This document shows, piece after piece, positions 48,029 to 57,289 of a stretch of DNA of 64,000 bases. Source of the DNA: Anaeromyxobacter sp. GTDB lineage: Bacteria; Myxococcota; Myxococcia; Myxococcales; Anaeromyxobacteraceae. Numbering within the stretch: the first letter of the stretch is position 1; the number at the start of each line of letters is the position of its first letter. A program made the translations under genes and the position numbers. The stretch spans positions 310,001 through 374,000 of the forward strand of contig JADKCZ010000005.1 of NCBI GenBank assembly GCA_016718565.1, in the 5' to 3' direction. Under the pieces are notes generated by a model. The model was not told the DNA's origin and searched no databases. It worked only from the letters and a program-made list of their open reading frames with translations.

Positions 48029-48634
48029 GTGGCGCCGGCGGGCCACCGCCACACCTGGCTGGAGGACGTCCAGGCCATCGTCACGGCGGCGGCCTTCGCC
48101 TCGCTCGGCCTGCGCCTCCTCTCCCACGCCGGGCTGCTCACCGGCGGCCTCACCGGGGTGGCGCTGCTGCTGACCCGGCTCCTGCCGCTCACCTTCGGCC
48201 AGCTCTTCCTGCTGCTCAACCTGCCCTTCGCCTGGCTGGCGGTGCGGCAGCTGGGGTGGCGCTTCACCCTGAAGAGCTTCGCCGCCATCGCCCTCACCTC
48301 CGGGCTGGCCGACTGGCTCCACCTGGCCGTCCGGCTGGAGTACCTGCACCCGCTCTACGCCGCGGTGCTGGGCGGGTTCCTCCTGGGGATCGCCCTGCTC
48401 ATCCTCTTCCGCCACCAGGCCTGCCTGGGCGGCCTGAACGTGCTGGCCATCTGGCTGCAGCGCGACCGCGGGGTGCGGGCCGGGATCTTCCAGCTGGTGG
48501 TGGACTCGGCGGTGCTGCTGGCCTCGCTCTTCGTGGTCTCGCCCGGCACCATCGCCCTGTCGCTGGTGGGGGCGGTGGCGCTCAACGTGGTGCTGGCGGT
48601 CAACCACCGCCCGGGGCGCTACCTGGGGGCGTGA
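48029..48634 (+). CDS. YitT-like membrane protein
   Basis: The 201-residue protein has five or six helices with the pattern of the YitT/DUF161 membrane domain: SHAGLLTGGLTGVALLLTRL, LFLLLNLPFAWLAVRQLGWRFTLKSF and LGGFLLGIALLILFRHQACLGGLNVLAIWL. The C-terminal DUF2179 domain of longer YitT proteins is absent. GTG 48029 immediately follows the hisC stop, so it is co-transcribed. Transport substrate unknown. Confidence 0.8.
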   Translation: MAPAGHRHTWLEDVQAIVTAAAFASLGLRLLSHAGLLTGGLTGVALLLTRLLPLTFGQLFLLLNLPFAWLAVRQLGWRFTLKSFAAIALTSGLADWLHLAVRLEYLHPLYAAVLGGFLLGIALLILFRHQACLGGLNVLAIWLQRDRGVRAGIFQLVVDSAVLLASLFVVSPGTIALSLVGAVALNVVLAVNHRPGRYLGA

Positions 48635-48637
48635 GGG

Positions 48638-49366
48638 TCACGGGGCCTTCGGGGCCGGCGGCTCCGCGGGCGCCGGCGCCGTGGCGCCCTCCACCTCGGT
48701 CCGCCGCACCTGCACCCGCACCTGCCTGGCCCCGCCCTGGTCCTCGACCTCGACCTCGACCTCCACCTCGGCGCCCGGCTCCTCGGCCGCGAGCTCCGCG
48801 GAGATGGCCGCCTTCAGCTCCTCCGGCGAGAGCGTCCGCTCCAGCCCGACGAGCCGGCCGGCCGCCTCCCCCACGGTGCCCGCCACCTCGCGCTCGATGG
48901 GGACGACCGAGATGGGCAGCCCCGCCAGCGCCGGCACGGCCCGCCGGAGGGTCGCGGCCACCTCGTCGAGGGCCACCGTCTCGCCGAAGAGCTCGATGCG
49001 GGTCAGCACCTGGCCGTCGCCGCGCGGCTCGCCCTGGACCCGCACCTCGAAGCGCCGCCCGCCGGCCTGCAGGGCGGCCACGGCCGCCTCCACCACCGGG
49101 TGGGCGAGCGGGCCCCCGCTCACCACCTCGATGCGCTTGCCGATCTCGGCCTTCACGTCGGCCGGCGCCTGGCTGGCCCCGCCGGCGGCCAGGAGGAGCC
49201 CACCCACCAGCGCCAGCCGCCACCCCGTGATCATGGACATGGACCGCTCCCTCCTTGACTGCGGGTGAAGCTCGCCGAACCGGGCGAGCAGCTCGGCCTC
49301 CAGCGCGGCCCGGTGGCCGCCCGAAGGAGGCGCCTCCTGGCGCCTGAAGATCCTGGTGAGCGCCAT
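48638..49366 (-). CDS. membrane-anchored partner of the ECF sigma factor
   Basis: The 242-residue protein has a cytoplasmic N-terminus of about 45 residues (MALTRIFRRQEAPPSGG, ALEAELLARFGEL), one helix (about 50-66) and an extracytoplasmic domain. That domain includes an acidic stretch EVEVEVEVED and a Pro/Ala tail. Layout and gene order (directly after an ECF sigma gene) suggest a sensor or anti-sigma-like factor, but no ZAS motif is visible. GGAGG five bases before ATG 49366, and 14 bases after the sigma stop, decide the start over ATG 49240. Confidence 0.7.
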   Translation of the reverse strand: MALTRIFRRQEAPPSGGHRAALEAELLARFGELHPQSRRERSMSMITGWRLALVGGLLLAAGGASQAPADVKAEIGKRIEVVSGGPLAHPVVEAAVAALQAGGRRFEVRVQGEPRGDGQVLTRIELFGETVALDEVAATLRRAVPALAGLPISVVPIEREVAGTVGEAAGRLVGLERTLSPEELKAAISAELAAEEPGAEVEVEVEVEDQGGARQVRVQVRRTEVEGATAPAPAEPPAPKAP

Positions 49367-49380
49367 GTCCGGCCTCCGCG

Positions 49381-49974
49381 TCACGAGGTGAGCTCCCCGG
49401 CGCCGGCCTCGGGGGCCGCCAGCGCCGCCCGGAGGTCCCGCACCGCCCTGCTGACCCGCTGCTTCACCGCCGCCTCGCTGGCGCCGGTGAGCGCGGCGAT
49501 CTCGGCGTGCTTGAGCCCATCGCCGAAGCGGAGCTCGAGGAGCTCCCGGGTCTCGGCGGGCAGTCCGTCCAGCAGCCGCGCCACGGCGAGGAGCCGCTCC
49601 CGCTCCAGCAGCCGATCCTCGGCGCCCGGCCGGCCGTCCGACCGCTCGAGCGCCTCCGGGCCGAGCGGCTCCCGGCCACCCGCCCGGCGGGACCGGGCCT
49701 CGTCCGCCAGGGCGTTGCGCGCGATGGCCAGGGTGAAGCCGAGGACCGTGCCGCGGGCCGGGTCGAGCCGCGGCAGGGCCTCGAGCAGCTGGTGGAAGGC
49801 GCGGGCCACCACCTCCTCGGCGTCGGCGGCGCTGGCGGCCCGGCGGGCCACGAACCGGGCCACCGTCGGGTAGAGGTCGCGGTAGAGCGCCACGAAGGCC
49901 CGCTGGTCGCCACCCGCGGCCCTGGCCGCCAGGCGGGCGTGGAAGGCGGCGAGCTGTTCCCACGGGAGGCGCAT
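49381..49974 (-). CDS. ECF-type RNA polymerase sigma factor
   Basis: The 197-residue protein has sigma-70 region 2 (about 25-95: AFVALYRDLYPTVARFV, ADAEEVVARAFHQLLEAL, RGTVLGFTLAIARNALAD) and region 4 (about 130-185: LDGLPAETRELLELRFGDGLKHAEIAALTG, SEAAVKQRVSRAVRDLRAAL). GGGAGG precedes ATG 49974. It is divergent from the M16 peptidase and co-transcribed with its membrane partner. Targets not visible. Confidence 0.92.
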   Translation of the reverse strand: MRLPWEQLAAFHARLAARAAGGDQRAFVALYRDLYPTVARFVARRAASAADAEEVVARAFHQLLEALPRLDPARGTVLGFTLAIARNALADEARSRRAGGREPLGPEALERSDGRPGAEDRLLERERLLAVARLLDGLPAETRELLELRFGDGLKHAEIAALTGASEAAVKQRVSRAVRDLRAALAAPEAGAGELTS

Positions 49975-50140
49975 GGTCCACCCTCCCTACGGCCGAGGGG
50001 CTGGAAGGTGACCACCCCTGGACGTCGTGATGCGCCGGGGCGGACCCCCCGCCCCAAGAGGGCCCTGGGCGGTGGCCGGCGCCGCCCACCACCATCCTGC
50101 CCTGGTCACACCCCTGGCGCCCCAGCCTCCGAGTCAGCAC

Positions 50141-52942
50141 ATGCCCTCTTCCATGAGCCTCCCTCCTCGCTGGGCCGCCCCGCTCCTCGCCGTCGGGCTG
50201 TCGCTGGCGACCGCGCCGGCCCTGGCCGCACCCGCGCCGGTCCCCACCACCGACGCCCCGTCGCCGTCCGCGGGACCAGCCCCGGCCCGGCAGGCGTCGG
50301 CCGTCGCGCCGCTGCCCCTCGTCTCCTTCGCCCTGCCCAACGGCCTGGCCGTCACCCTGGCCCCCGACCACCGGGTGCCGCGGGTGGTGGTGGACACCTG
50401 GTTCGGCGTGGGCTCCAAGGACGAGGCCGCCGGGCGCGCCGGCTTCGCCCACCTCTTCGAGCACCTCATGTTCATGGGCACCGCGCGGGTGCCCGGGAAC
50501 AAGTTCGACGTGCTGATGGAGCAGGGCGGCGGCGCCAACAACGCCTCCACCTCGGAGGACCGGACCAACTACTACTCCTTCGGCCCGGCCTCGCTCTTGC
50601 CCACCCTGCTGTGGCTGGACGCCGACCGGCTCGACGCCCTGGGCGCGGCCATGACCACCGAGAAGCTCGACCTGCAGCGCAGCGTGGTGCGCAACGAGCG
50701 GCGCCAGACGGTGGAGAACACGCCCTACGCGCTGGCCGAGCTGGTCATCCCCGAGGCCATGTACCCGGCGGGACACCCGTACCACCACTCGGTGATCGGC
50801 TCGCACGAGGACCTGGAGGCGGCCACCCTGGCCGACGTGGTGGGCTTCTTCGACGCCCACTACGTGCCCGCCAACGGCTCGCTGGTGGTGGCGGGGGACT
50901 TCGACCCGGCCGTGGTGCGGCCACTGGTGGAGCGGCTCTTCGGGGCGGTGCCGACCCGCCCGCACGTGGCGGCGCCGATGCCGCCGCCGGCCAGGCTGGA
51001 GGGCGAGGTGCGCCGGGTGGTGGTGGACCGGGTGGAGCTGGCGCGCCTGGAGCTCCTGTGGCACGCCCCGCCGGCCTACGCGCCCGGCACCGCCGAGCTG
51101 GAGCTGCTGGGGCGGGTGCTGGCCGACGGCGCCTCGTCGCGGCTGGTGAAGCGGCTGGTGCACGAGCTGCGGCTGGCCGAGGCGGTGGAGGCCGGGCTGG
51201 AGCCGCGCGTCCTCGGCTCGCTCTTCCGCGTGCAGGTCACCGCCGTGCCGGGCGCCGATCTCGAGCGGGTGAAGCGCGAGGTGCGCGCCGTGCTGGCCGG
51301 CCTGGCCGCCAACGGCCCCGGCCCCGCCGAGCTGGCGCGGGCCCGGGCCCGCGACGAGGTGGCGCTGCGGGCCACCCGCGAGGACCTGCTGCGCCGCGCC
51401 GACAAGCTCAACGAGTACCGCTTCTTCCTCGGCACCCCGGACGGCTTCGCGGCCGACCTGGCCCGGGCCGCCGCCGTCACGCCGGCCTCGGTGCGGCAGG
51501 CGACGCGCGCCCTGGGGGACGGGCACCTCGACCTGCGCATCCTGCCGCGGGTGGAGGGGGCCGCGCCGCTGCCGGCCACCGCGCCAGCCGACCTGCCGGC
51601 CCCGGCGCTGGCGCCGCCCCCGGTCGCCGCCTTCACCCTGCCCTCGGGGCTGGAGGTGCGGGCGCTGCGGCTGCCCGGCTCCGGCCTCTTCGCCGGGCAC
51701 CTGGCCTTCCCGGGCGCCGAGCGGGCCGTGCCGCCGCCGCAGGCCGGGCTCTCGGCGCTGCTGGCGCAGCTCCTCACCTCCGGCGCGGGCGGGCGCGACG
51801 CCGCGGCCTTCGCCGAGGCCGCCGCCACCCTGGGCGCCGAGGTCTCGGCCGAGGTGGAGCAGGGAGCGCTGGTGGTGTCGGTGCAGGGGCTGTCGCGCCA
51901 CCTCGAGCCCACCATCGACCTGCTGGCCGACGCCGTCCTGCGCCCCACCCTGGCGCCTTCCGACTTCGCGCGGGAGAAGGCGCTGCTGGCCGCCCGGGTG
52001 GACGCCCGCGCCTCCGAGCCGCGCGAGGTGGCCGCCCTGGTGGCCGGCGCCGCGCTCTTCGGCGAGGGCGACCCGCGCGGCCGGCCGGCCGAGGGGTTCG
52101 CTGGCACGGTGGCCGGGCTCTCCCTGGCCGGCGTGAAGGCCGCCGCCCCGTCCCTGCTCCACCCGCGCGGCGCGGTGCTGGTGCTGGCCGGCGACTTCGA
52201 CCCGGCCGCGCTGCGGGCCGCCCTGACCCGCCGCTTCGGCGGCTGGCGCCCCGCGGCCGCGCCCCCGCCGCCGGCCCCGGCGCCCGCCACCAGCGCCGCC
52301 TCGCCGGTGCGGGTCTGGCTGGTGGACCGGCCCGGCGCCCCGCAGACGCGCATCCTGGCGGTGCGGCCGCTGCCGCCCCTGGCGGGCGCGGCGCGGGCGG
52401 CGCGGCAGCTGGCCGACGTGGCGCTGGGCGGCGGCTTCACCAGCCGGCTCAACCAGAACCTGCGCGAGAAGCACGGCTACACCTACGGCGTGCGCAGCGG
52501 CGTGGGGGAGCGCGACGGCCAGGTGCTGCTGTCGGTGGGCACCGCGGTGCAGACCGAGGTGACCGGCGCGGCGCTCGGCGAGCTGCGGCGCGAGCTCGAC
52601 GGGCTCACCGCGGGCGGGCTGCTGCCCCACGAGGCGGCCAAGGCGCGCGAGACGTCCCGCTCCGACGTGGCGGCCCGGCTCGGCACCTCGACCGGGCTCT
52701 CCGGGGCGCTGCTCGAGATGGCGCTGGCGGGGCGGCCCGCCACCGCCCTGGCCGACGAGGTGGCCGCGCTCGACCAGGCCACGGCGGCCCAGGCCGACGC
52801 CCAGGCCCGCGGCGGCGCCTTCGCCTTCGACGGCCTGACCCTGGTGCTGGTGGGCGACCGCGCCGCGGTGACGGCGCAGCTCGGGCCGGCCGGGCTGCCG
52901 GCCCCCACCGTGGTGGACGCCGAGGGGAAGCCGGCCCGGTAG
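50141..52942 (+). CDS. exported M16 (insulinase-like) zinc peptidase, fused tandem domains
   Basis: The 933-residue protein has a signal peptide (PLLAVGLSLATAPALA, about 14-29). Two M16 halves follow: the active one with inverted zinc motif HLFEH (about residue 105) and the downstream Glu in EKLDLQRSVVRNERRQ, and an inactive second half (from about 490) containing the substrate-binding RLNQNLREKHGYTYG. Single-chain M16 proteins degrade peptides in the periplasm. ATG 50141 is chosen; ATG 50153 is possible. It is divergent from the ECF sigma operon. Confidence 0.92.
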   Translation: MPSSMSLPPRWAAPLLAVGLSLATAPALAAPAPVPTTDAPSPSAGPAPARQASAVAPLPLVSFALPNGLAVTLAPDHRVPRVVVDTWFGVGSKDEAAGRAGFAHLFEHLMFMGTARVPGNKFDVLMEQGGGANNASTSEDRTNYYSFGPASLLPTLLWLDADRLDALGAAMTTEKLDLQRSVVRNERRQTVENTPYALAELVIPEAMYPAGHPYHHSVIGSHEDLEAATLADVVGFFDAHYVPANGSLVVAGDFDPAVVRPLVERLFGAVPTRPHVAAPMPPPARLEGEVRRVVVDRVELARLELLWHAPPAYAPGTAELELLGRVLADGASSRLVKRLVHELRLAEAVEAGLEPRVLGSLFRVQVTAVPGADLERVKREVRAVLAGLAANGPGPAELARARARDEVALRATREDLLRRADKLNEYRFFLGTPDGFAADLARAAAVTPASVRQATRALGDGHLDLRILPRVEGAAPLPATAPADLPAPALAPPPVAAFTLPSGLEVRALRLPGSGLFAGHLAFPGAERAVPPPQAGLSALLAQLLTSGAGGRDAAAFAEAAATLGAEVSAEVEQGALVVSVQGLSRHLEPTIDLLADAVLRPTLAPSDFAREKALLAARVDARASEPREVAALVAGAALFGEGDPRGRPAEGFAGTVAGLSLAGVKAAAPSLLHPRGAVLVLAGDFDPAALRAALTRRFGGWRPAAAPPPPAPAPATSAASPVRVWLVDRPGAPQTRILAVRPLPPLAGAARAARQLADVALGGGFTSRLNQNLREKHGYTYGVRSGVGERDGQVLLSVGTAVQTEVTGAALGELRRELDGLTAGGLLPHEAAKARETSRSDVAARLGTSTGLSGALLEMALAGRPATALADEVAALDQATAAQADAQARGGAFAFDGLTLVLVGDRAAVTAQLGPAGLPAPTVVDAEGKPAR

Positions 52943-52978
52943 CGCGGGCGCGGCGAGAGGCGCCCGGCGGCGGCCGCC

Positions 52979-53563
52979 CTAGTGCATGCGCGGCAGCAGC
53001 GGCAGCGCCGCCACCAGCCTGGCCTCGGCCTCGGCCAGCACGGCCAGCCGGGCCCGCGCCGCCTCGCCGCCCACCACCACGGCCAGCTCCACGAAGAGGG
53101 CCTCGTGGCCGGCCTCGCTCTGCGCCAGCCGCCGGTAGAGCTCGCGCAGCCGCTCGTCCGGCAGCCGCTCGCCGAGCAGCACCATGCGCTCGCAGGAGCG
53201 GGCCTCCACCAGGGCCATCACCAGCAGCTGGTCGGTGAGCCGCCCGGGGCCGTGGCCCATGAGCTTGAGCAGCCCCTGCACGTAGGGGTCGCCCTGGTCG
53301 GTGGTGAGCCGGGCGCCGCGCCGCTCCACCTCGGCCACCATGGCGAGGAAGTGCTGCAGCTCCTCCTGCGCCAGCTTGGCCAGCGGGCGCACCAGGGCCG
53401 GCCGGTCCGGGTGGTCGGCCACCAGCTTCAGCGCGGTGGCCACCGCCTTCTTCTCGCAGTGGGCGTGGTCGATGAGCGTGGCGTCGAGATCCGAGAGGGC
53501 CACCTCGACCCATCGCGGATCGGTGGCGGAGCGCAGGATGGAGCCGCTCAGTGGCCGCCCCAC
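52979..53563 (-). CDS. miaE: tRNA-(2-methylthio-N6-isopentenyladenosine) hydroxylase
   Basis: The 194-residue di-iron ferritin-like enzyme hydroxylates ms2i6A37 of tRNA using O2. The iron-ligand pattern is present: DHAHCEKKAVATAL (about 33-46), EELQHF (about 70), EARSCERM (about 121) and SEAGHEALFVELA (about 150). The best start is GTG 53563, which overlaps the DUF1684 stop by 16 bases. It adds to the window's tRNA-modification genes. Confidence 0.88.
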   Translation of the reverse strand: MGRPLSGSILRSATDPRWVEVALSDLDATLIDHAHCEKKAVATALKLVADHPDRPALVRPLAKLAQEELQHFLAMVAEVERRGARLTTDQGDPYVQGLLKLMGHGPGRLTDQLLVMALVEARSCERMVLLGERLPDERLRELYRRLAQSEAGHEALFVELAVVVGGEAARARLAVLAEAEARLVAALPLLPRMH

Positions 53564-54393
53564 TTCTTCTCGCCGGCCTCGATGCGCACCGGCAGGACGT
53601 TCTGCGGCAGCGGCAGCGGGCAGGTGGCGAAGGCGGTGAAGGCGCAGGGCGGGTTGGTGGCCCGGTTGAAGTCGAGCACCACCACGCCGCCCCGCGGCGG
53701 CGGCGCGGAGAGGAAGCGGCCGGCGCCGTAGGTCTCCTTCGGCGCGGTGCGGTCCTTGAAGACGAAGAAGAGCGCCTCGCCGTCCTGGGTGGGCTCGAGG
53801 GCGTACTCCTGCCCGTCCACCGTGAAGACGGCGCGCCCCGGCGCCAGCTGGTGGGTGGCGCCGCCGCTGGCGCTGGGCACCTCCACCGCCCGCGGCTGCG
53901 GGTAGGCCTCCCAGCGGGCCGTGACGCGCCAGCGCGGATCCGGCGGGTAGGTCTCGATGGTGGTGAAGCCGGCGCGGACCGGGCTGGCGGCGTCCCAGGT
54001 CCGGAGCGCCACCTGGCCGCCCCGCTCGATGACCATGGCCGCCTGGGTGCCGACCAGCACCCGGTCCGGGGACTCGTCGGAGTCGGTGGCCAGCGTGCGC
54101 CGCTCCACCGCGGCGCCGCCCAGCGTGTAGCCGTCGCCGGGCTCGGCCACCAGCGTCACCACCCCGTCGTCGAGCTCGAAGCGGCCGGGCAGCCCGGGGA
54201 TGCGGTTGGCGCCGGGCTTGAGCCAGTGCAGGCCGGTGAGGGCCAGCCAGCCGTAGGGCTTCTTCAAGGTGACCAGGCGGCGCGCCTGCCAGGCCTTCCA
54301 CTCGGCCACGAAGTCCTCGGCCGGGGGCGCGGCCAGCGCCGCCCCCGCCACCAGGATCGCCGGGAGCGCCCACGCCAGGGAGAGGAGGTTCAC
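53548..54393 (-). CDS. DUF1684 exported protein
   Basis: The 281-residue protein has a signal peptide (LLSLAWALPAILVAGAALAA, about 3-22) followed by a DUF1684 domain: FVAEWKAWQARR, PYGWLALTGLHWLKPG, FFVFKDRTAPKETYGAGRFL and LDFNRATNPPCAFTAFATC with paired cysteines. Function unknown. GTG 54393 is favoured because TTACCC lies eight bases upstream, as before other starts here; an in-frame ATG lies at 54429. Coupled to miaE. Confidence 0.82.
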   Translation of the reverse strand: MNLLSLAWALPAILVAGAALAAPPAEDFVAEWKAWQARRLVTLKKPYGWLALTGLHWLKPGANRIPGLPGRFELDDGVVTLVAEPGDGYTLGGAAVERRTLATDSDESPDRVLVGTQAAMVIERGGQVALRTWDAASPVRAGFTTIETYPPDPRWRVTARWEAYPQPRAVEVPSASGGATHQLAPGRAVFTVDGQEYALEPTQDGEALFFVFKDRTAPKETYGAGRFLSAPPPRGGVVVLDFNRATNPPCAFTAFATCPLPLPQNVLPVRIEAGEKKWGGH

Positions 54394-54445
54394 GGCCGGG
54401 AGGGTAACCGAGAGGCGCCGGCCGTGCACGCCCGGCCTGGCCGGT

Positions 54446-54650
54446 CACCCCTGCCCCCTCACCCCAGCCCTCGCCCCCAGCAGGCTGGGGGAGAGGGAGC
54501 TCCAATGGACCAGTTCCCTGCTCCCGCGGGTTGAGTCCCCCTCTCCCCGGGGAGAGGCACACCATGTCTGCCCCTAAACCCGCCAGGGAGAGGCACACGT
54601 CTGCTCCCTCTCCCCTCAGGGGAGAGGGCCGGGGTGAGGGGTGCCCGCGG
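54446..54650. repeat. cluster of REP-like palindromes
   Basis: CCCTCGCCCCCAGC/GCTGGGGGAGAGGG (54469-54496, loop AG) is followed by two shorter CTCTCCCC/GGGGAGAG copies near 54540 and 54608, the last with GGGGTGAGGGG. It fills the gap between gluQ (stop 54658) and DUF1684. It is the same family as at 18199, 45938 and 46236. Confidence 0.85.
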
Positions 54651-54657
54651 CTCGGCG

Positions 54658-55626
54658 TTACCCGGGCAGCAGCGCCTGCACCGCGCCCGCCGCCAGCCGG
54701 GCCGGCGCCCGCGGCAGCCGGTCGAGCCGGAACCCCTCCACCAGGTCGGCGGGCAGGCAGCGGGCCCCCGGCTCCGCCAGCCCGGAGAGCGCCGCCAGCA
54801 GCCCCACCACCCGCCGCGGATCCGCCCCGCGCTCCCTCAGCTCGCCGAGCGAGAGCGCCCCGTGCCGCTTGGCCAGCCGCTCGCCGTCCTCCCCCACCAC
54901 CAGCGGCACGTGGGCGAAGCGCGGCGGCGGCAGCGAGAGCGCCCGGTAGACCAGCAGCTGCCGGGCCGTCGAGGGCAGGAGGTCGTCGCCGCGCACCACG
55001 TCGGTGACCTGCATGAAGGCGTCGTCCACCGCCACCGCCAGCTGGTAGGCGGCGATGCCGTCGGCGCGCATCACCACGAAGTCGCCGGTGGCCTCCGCCA
55101 CGTCGAAGGCGCAGCGGCCGTGGACCCCGTCCTCGAAGGCCACCTCCCCCGGCTCCACCAGGAGCCGCCAGGCGGGCCGGCGGTCCCCGCTGCGGCGGGT
55201 CACCTCGGCCGGGGTGAGGCCGCGGCAGGTCCCCGGGTAGCGCGGCCCGTCGTCCCCCGGGCCGTGCGGCGCCGAGGCGGCGGCCGCGATCTCGGCGCGC
55301 GAGCAGAAGCACGGGTAGACCTTGCGCCCGGCCCGCAGCCGCCCCAGCGCCTCGGCGTAGCGCGCCCCCAGCTGCGACTGCCGGTAGGGGCCGAGGGGCC
55401 CGCCCACGTCCGGCCCCTCGTCCCAGTCCAGCCCCAGCCAGCGCAGCTCGTCCAGGATGCGCTCCGCCATGCCGGTGCGGACCCGCGGCCCGTCGAGGTC
55501 CTCCACCCGCATCAGCCAGTCCCCGTCGGCGGCCAGGGCGTCGAGCCAGGACAGCAGCGCCGTCCGGGCGTTGCCGAGGTGGAGGGGTCCGGTGGGGCTC
55601 GGGGCGAAGCGGCCGCGGTGGGTCAT
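54658..55626 (-). CDS. gluQ: glutamyl-Q tRNA(Asp) synthetase
   Basis: The 322-residue GluRS paralogue lacks the anticodon-binding domain. It carries the HIGH-equivalent APSPTGPLHLGN (about 8-19), the zinc-binding set CFCSR with YPGTC (about 105-130), and LAKRHGA in place of KMSKS. GluQRS attaches glutamate to queuosine in tRNA(Asp). QueF is encoded 14 kb away in the window. Confidence 0.95.
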   Translation of the reverse strand: MTHRGRFAPSPTGPLHLGNARTALLSWLDALAADGDWLMRVEDLDGPRVRTGMAERILDELRWLGLDWDEGPDVGGPLGPYRQSQLGARYAEALGRLRAGRKVYPCFCSRAEIAAAASAPHGPGDDGPRYPGTCRGLTPAEVTRRSGDRRPAWRLLVEPGEVAFEDGVHGRCAFDVAEATGDFVVMRADGIAAYQLAVAVDDAFMQVTDVVRGDDLLPSTARQLLVYRALSLPPPRFAHVPLVVGEDGERLAKRHGALSLGELRERGADPRRVVGLLAALSGLAEPGARCLPADLVEGFRLDRLPRAPARLAAGAVQALLPG

Positions 55627-55712
55627 GTCGGTGTCGACCCGCAGGAGAAGTGGCGGGACGGTCGCCCGACTGATATCCCGGGGGCGCCTCCTCGCTCAAG
55701 GCTCCCCCACCC

Positions 55713-57275
55713 ATGTCCCGTCAAGCCGGCCTCCTCATCCCGCTCTTCTCCCTGCGCTCCTCCACCGACTGGGGCGTGGGCGAGATCCCCGACCTGGTCC
55801 CCTTCGCCCGCTGGGCGGCGGCGGCCGGGTTCGGCATGGTGCTCGGCCTGCCGGTCAACGAGGCCTCCCGCGGCCAGAACAGCCCGTACGGCGCCCTCTC
55901 GGCCTTCGCCATCGACCCGGTCTACGTGGCGGTGGACGCGCTCGACGACTTCGCCGCGGCCGGGGGCCACGACGCCCTCTCGCCGGAGGACCGCCGGCTG
56001 CTGGACGAGGTCCGCGCCGCCCCGGCGGTGCGCTGGGACGCCGTGCGCGGGCTGAAGATGCGCGCCCTGGAGCTGGCCTTCGCCTCCTTCGTGCAGCGCG
56101 AGTGGCACGGCAAGACCCAGCGGGCCCGCGAGCTGGAGCGCTTCGCCCGCGAGCAGTCCGCCTGGCTCGACGACTACGCGCTCTTCGTGGCCATCCACGA
56201 CGAGCTGATGGGCGGCCGCAGCTGGACCGAGTGGCCCGCGCCGCTGCGCGACCGCGAGCGCGGCGCGCTGGCCGACGCCCGGGCCCAGCTGAGCGACCGG
56301 GTGGTGTTCCGCACCTGGCTGCAGTGGGTGGTGGACCGCCAGTGGCAGGGCGCCCGCCGCGGCGCCAACGCGGTGGGCGTGGAGCTGGCCGGCGACATCC
56401 CCTTCATGGTGGCGCCCGACTCGGCCGACGTCTGGGCCCGGCGGGAGGACTTCCGGCTCGACGCCCGGGTGGGCGTGCCGCCCGACGCCTTCAGCGCCAC
56501 CGGCCAGGACTGGGGGCTGCCGCTCTACCGCTGGGCCGAGATGGAGGCCGCCGGCCACCAGTGGCTCAACGCCCGGGCCGATCGCATGGCCGCGCTCTAC
56601 GGCTTCTACCGGGTGGACCACGTGGTGGGGCTCTACCGGACCTACTACTTCCAGGACGGCGCGCCGGCCGCCTTCACCCCGGCCGACGAGCCCTCGCAGA
56701 TCGCCAACGGCGAGCGGGTGCTGGGCATCTTCTCGCGCGGGGCCCGGGTCATCGCCGAGGACCTCGGGGTGGTGCCGCCCTTCATCCGCACCTCCCTCGA
56801 CCAGCTGGAGATCCCCGGCTACAAGGTGCAGCGCTGGGAGCGCGACTACCACGCCGCGGGCGAGCCCTTCCACGATCCGGCCGGGTGGCCGGCCGTCTCG
56901 GTGGCCACCACCGGCACCCACGACACCGACTCGGTGGCCGACTGGTACGAGGGGCTCTCCGACGAGGACCGCGTCAAGCTGCTGGCCATCCCGGCGCTGG
57001 CGCCGGTCCGCGCCCGGGCCACGGCGCGCTTCGACGACGGCGTGCGCGACGCCCTGCTGGAGATGCTCTACGGCTCCGGCTCCGACCTGCTGCTCCTGCC
57101 GTTCCAGGACTGCTTCGGCCACCGCGAGCGGGTCAACGTGCCGGGCACCGTGACCGAGCAGAACTGGACCTACCGGCTGCCGGTCTCCATCTCGCGGCTG
57201 TCGGCCGACCTGCCCTCGCGCGACCGCCTGCGCGACCTGGCGGCGCGCCACCGGCGGCTGCCCGGCCGAGCCTGA
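55713..57275 (+). CDS. malQ: 4-alpha-glucanotransferase (GH77)
   Basis: The 520-residue amylomaltase opens with GLLIPLFSLRSSTDWGVGEI and contains the GH77 motifs NSPYGALSAFAIDPVYV, the catalytic Asp region YRVDHVVGLYRTYYF (about 301-315), the acid/base Glu in VIAEDLGVVPPFIR (about 348) and ATTGTHDTDSVADWY. It rearranges alpha-1,4-glucans in glycogen or maltodextrin metabolism. It lies 86 bases from divergent gluQ and is followed 14 bases later by sixA. Confidence 0.95.
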   Translation: MSRQAGLLIPLFSLRSSTDWGVGEIPDLVPFARWAAAAGFGMVLGLPVNEASRGQNSPYGALSAFAIDPVYVAVDALDDFAAAGGHDALSPEDRRLLDEVRAAPAVRWDAVRGLKMRALELAFASFVQREWHGKTQRARELERFAREQSAWLDDYALFVAIHDELMGGRSWTEWPAPLRDRERGALADARAQLSDRVVFRTWLQWVVDRQWQGARRGANAVGVELAGDIPFMVAPDSADVWARREDFRLDARVGVPPDAFSATGQDWGLPLYRWAEMEAAGHQWLNARADRMAALYGFYRVDHVVGLYRTYYFQDGAPAAFTPADEPSQIANGERVLGIFSRGARVIAEDLGVVPPFIRTSLDQLEIPGYKVQRWERDYHAAGEPFHDPAGWPAVSVATTGTHDTDSVADWYEGLSDEDRVKLLAIPALAPVRARATARFDDGVRDALLEMLYGSGSDLLLLPFQDCFGHRERVNVPGTVTEQNWTYRLPVSISRLSADLPSRDRLRDLAARHRRLPGRA

Positions 57276-57289
57276 GCCGGGGTCGCGCC

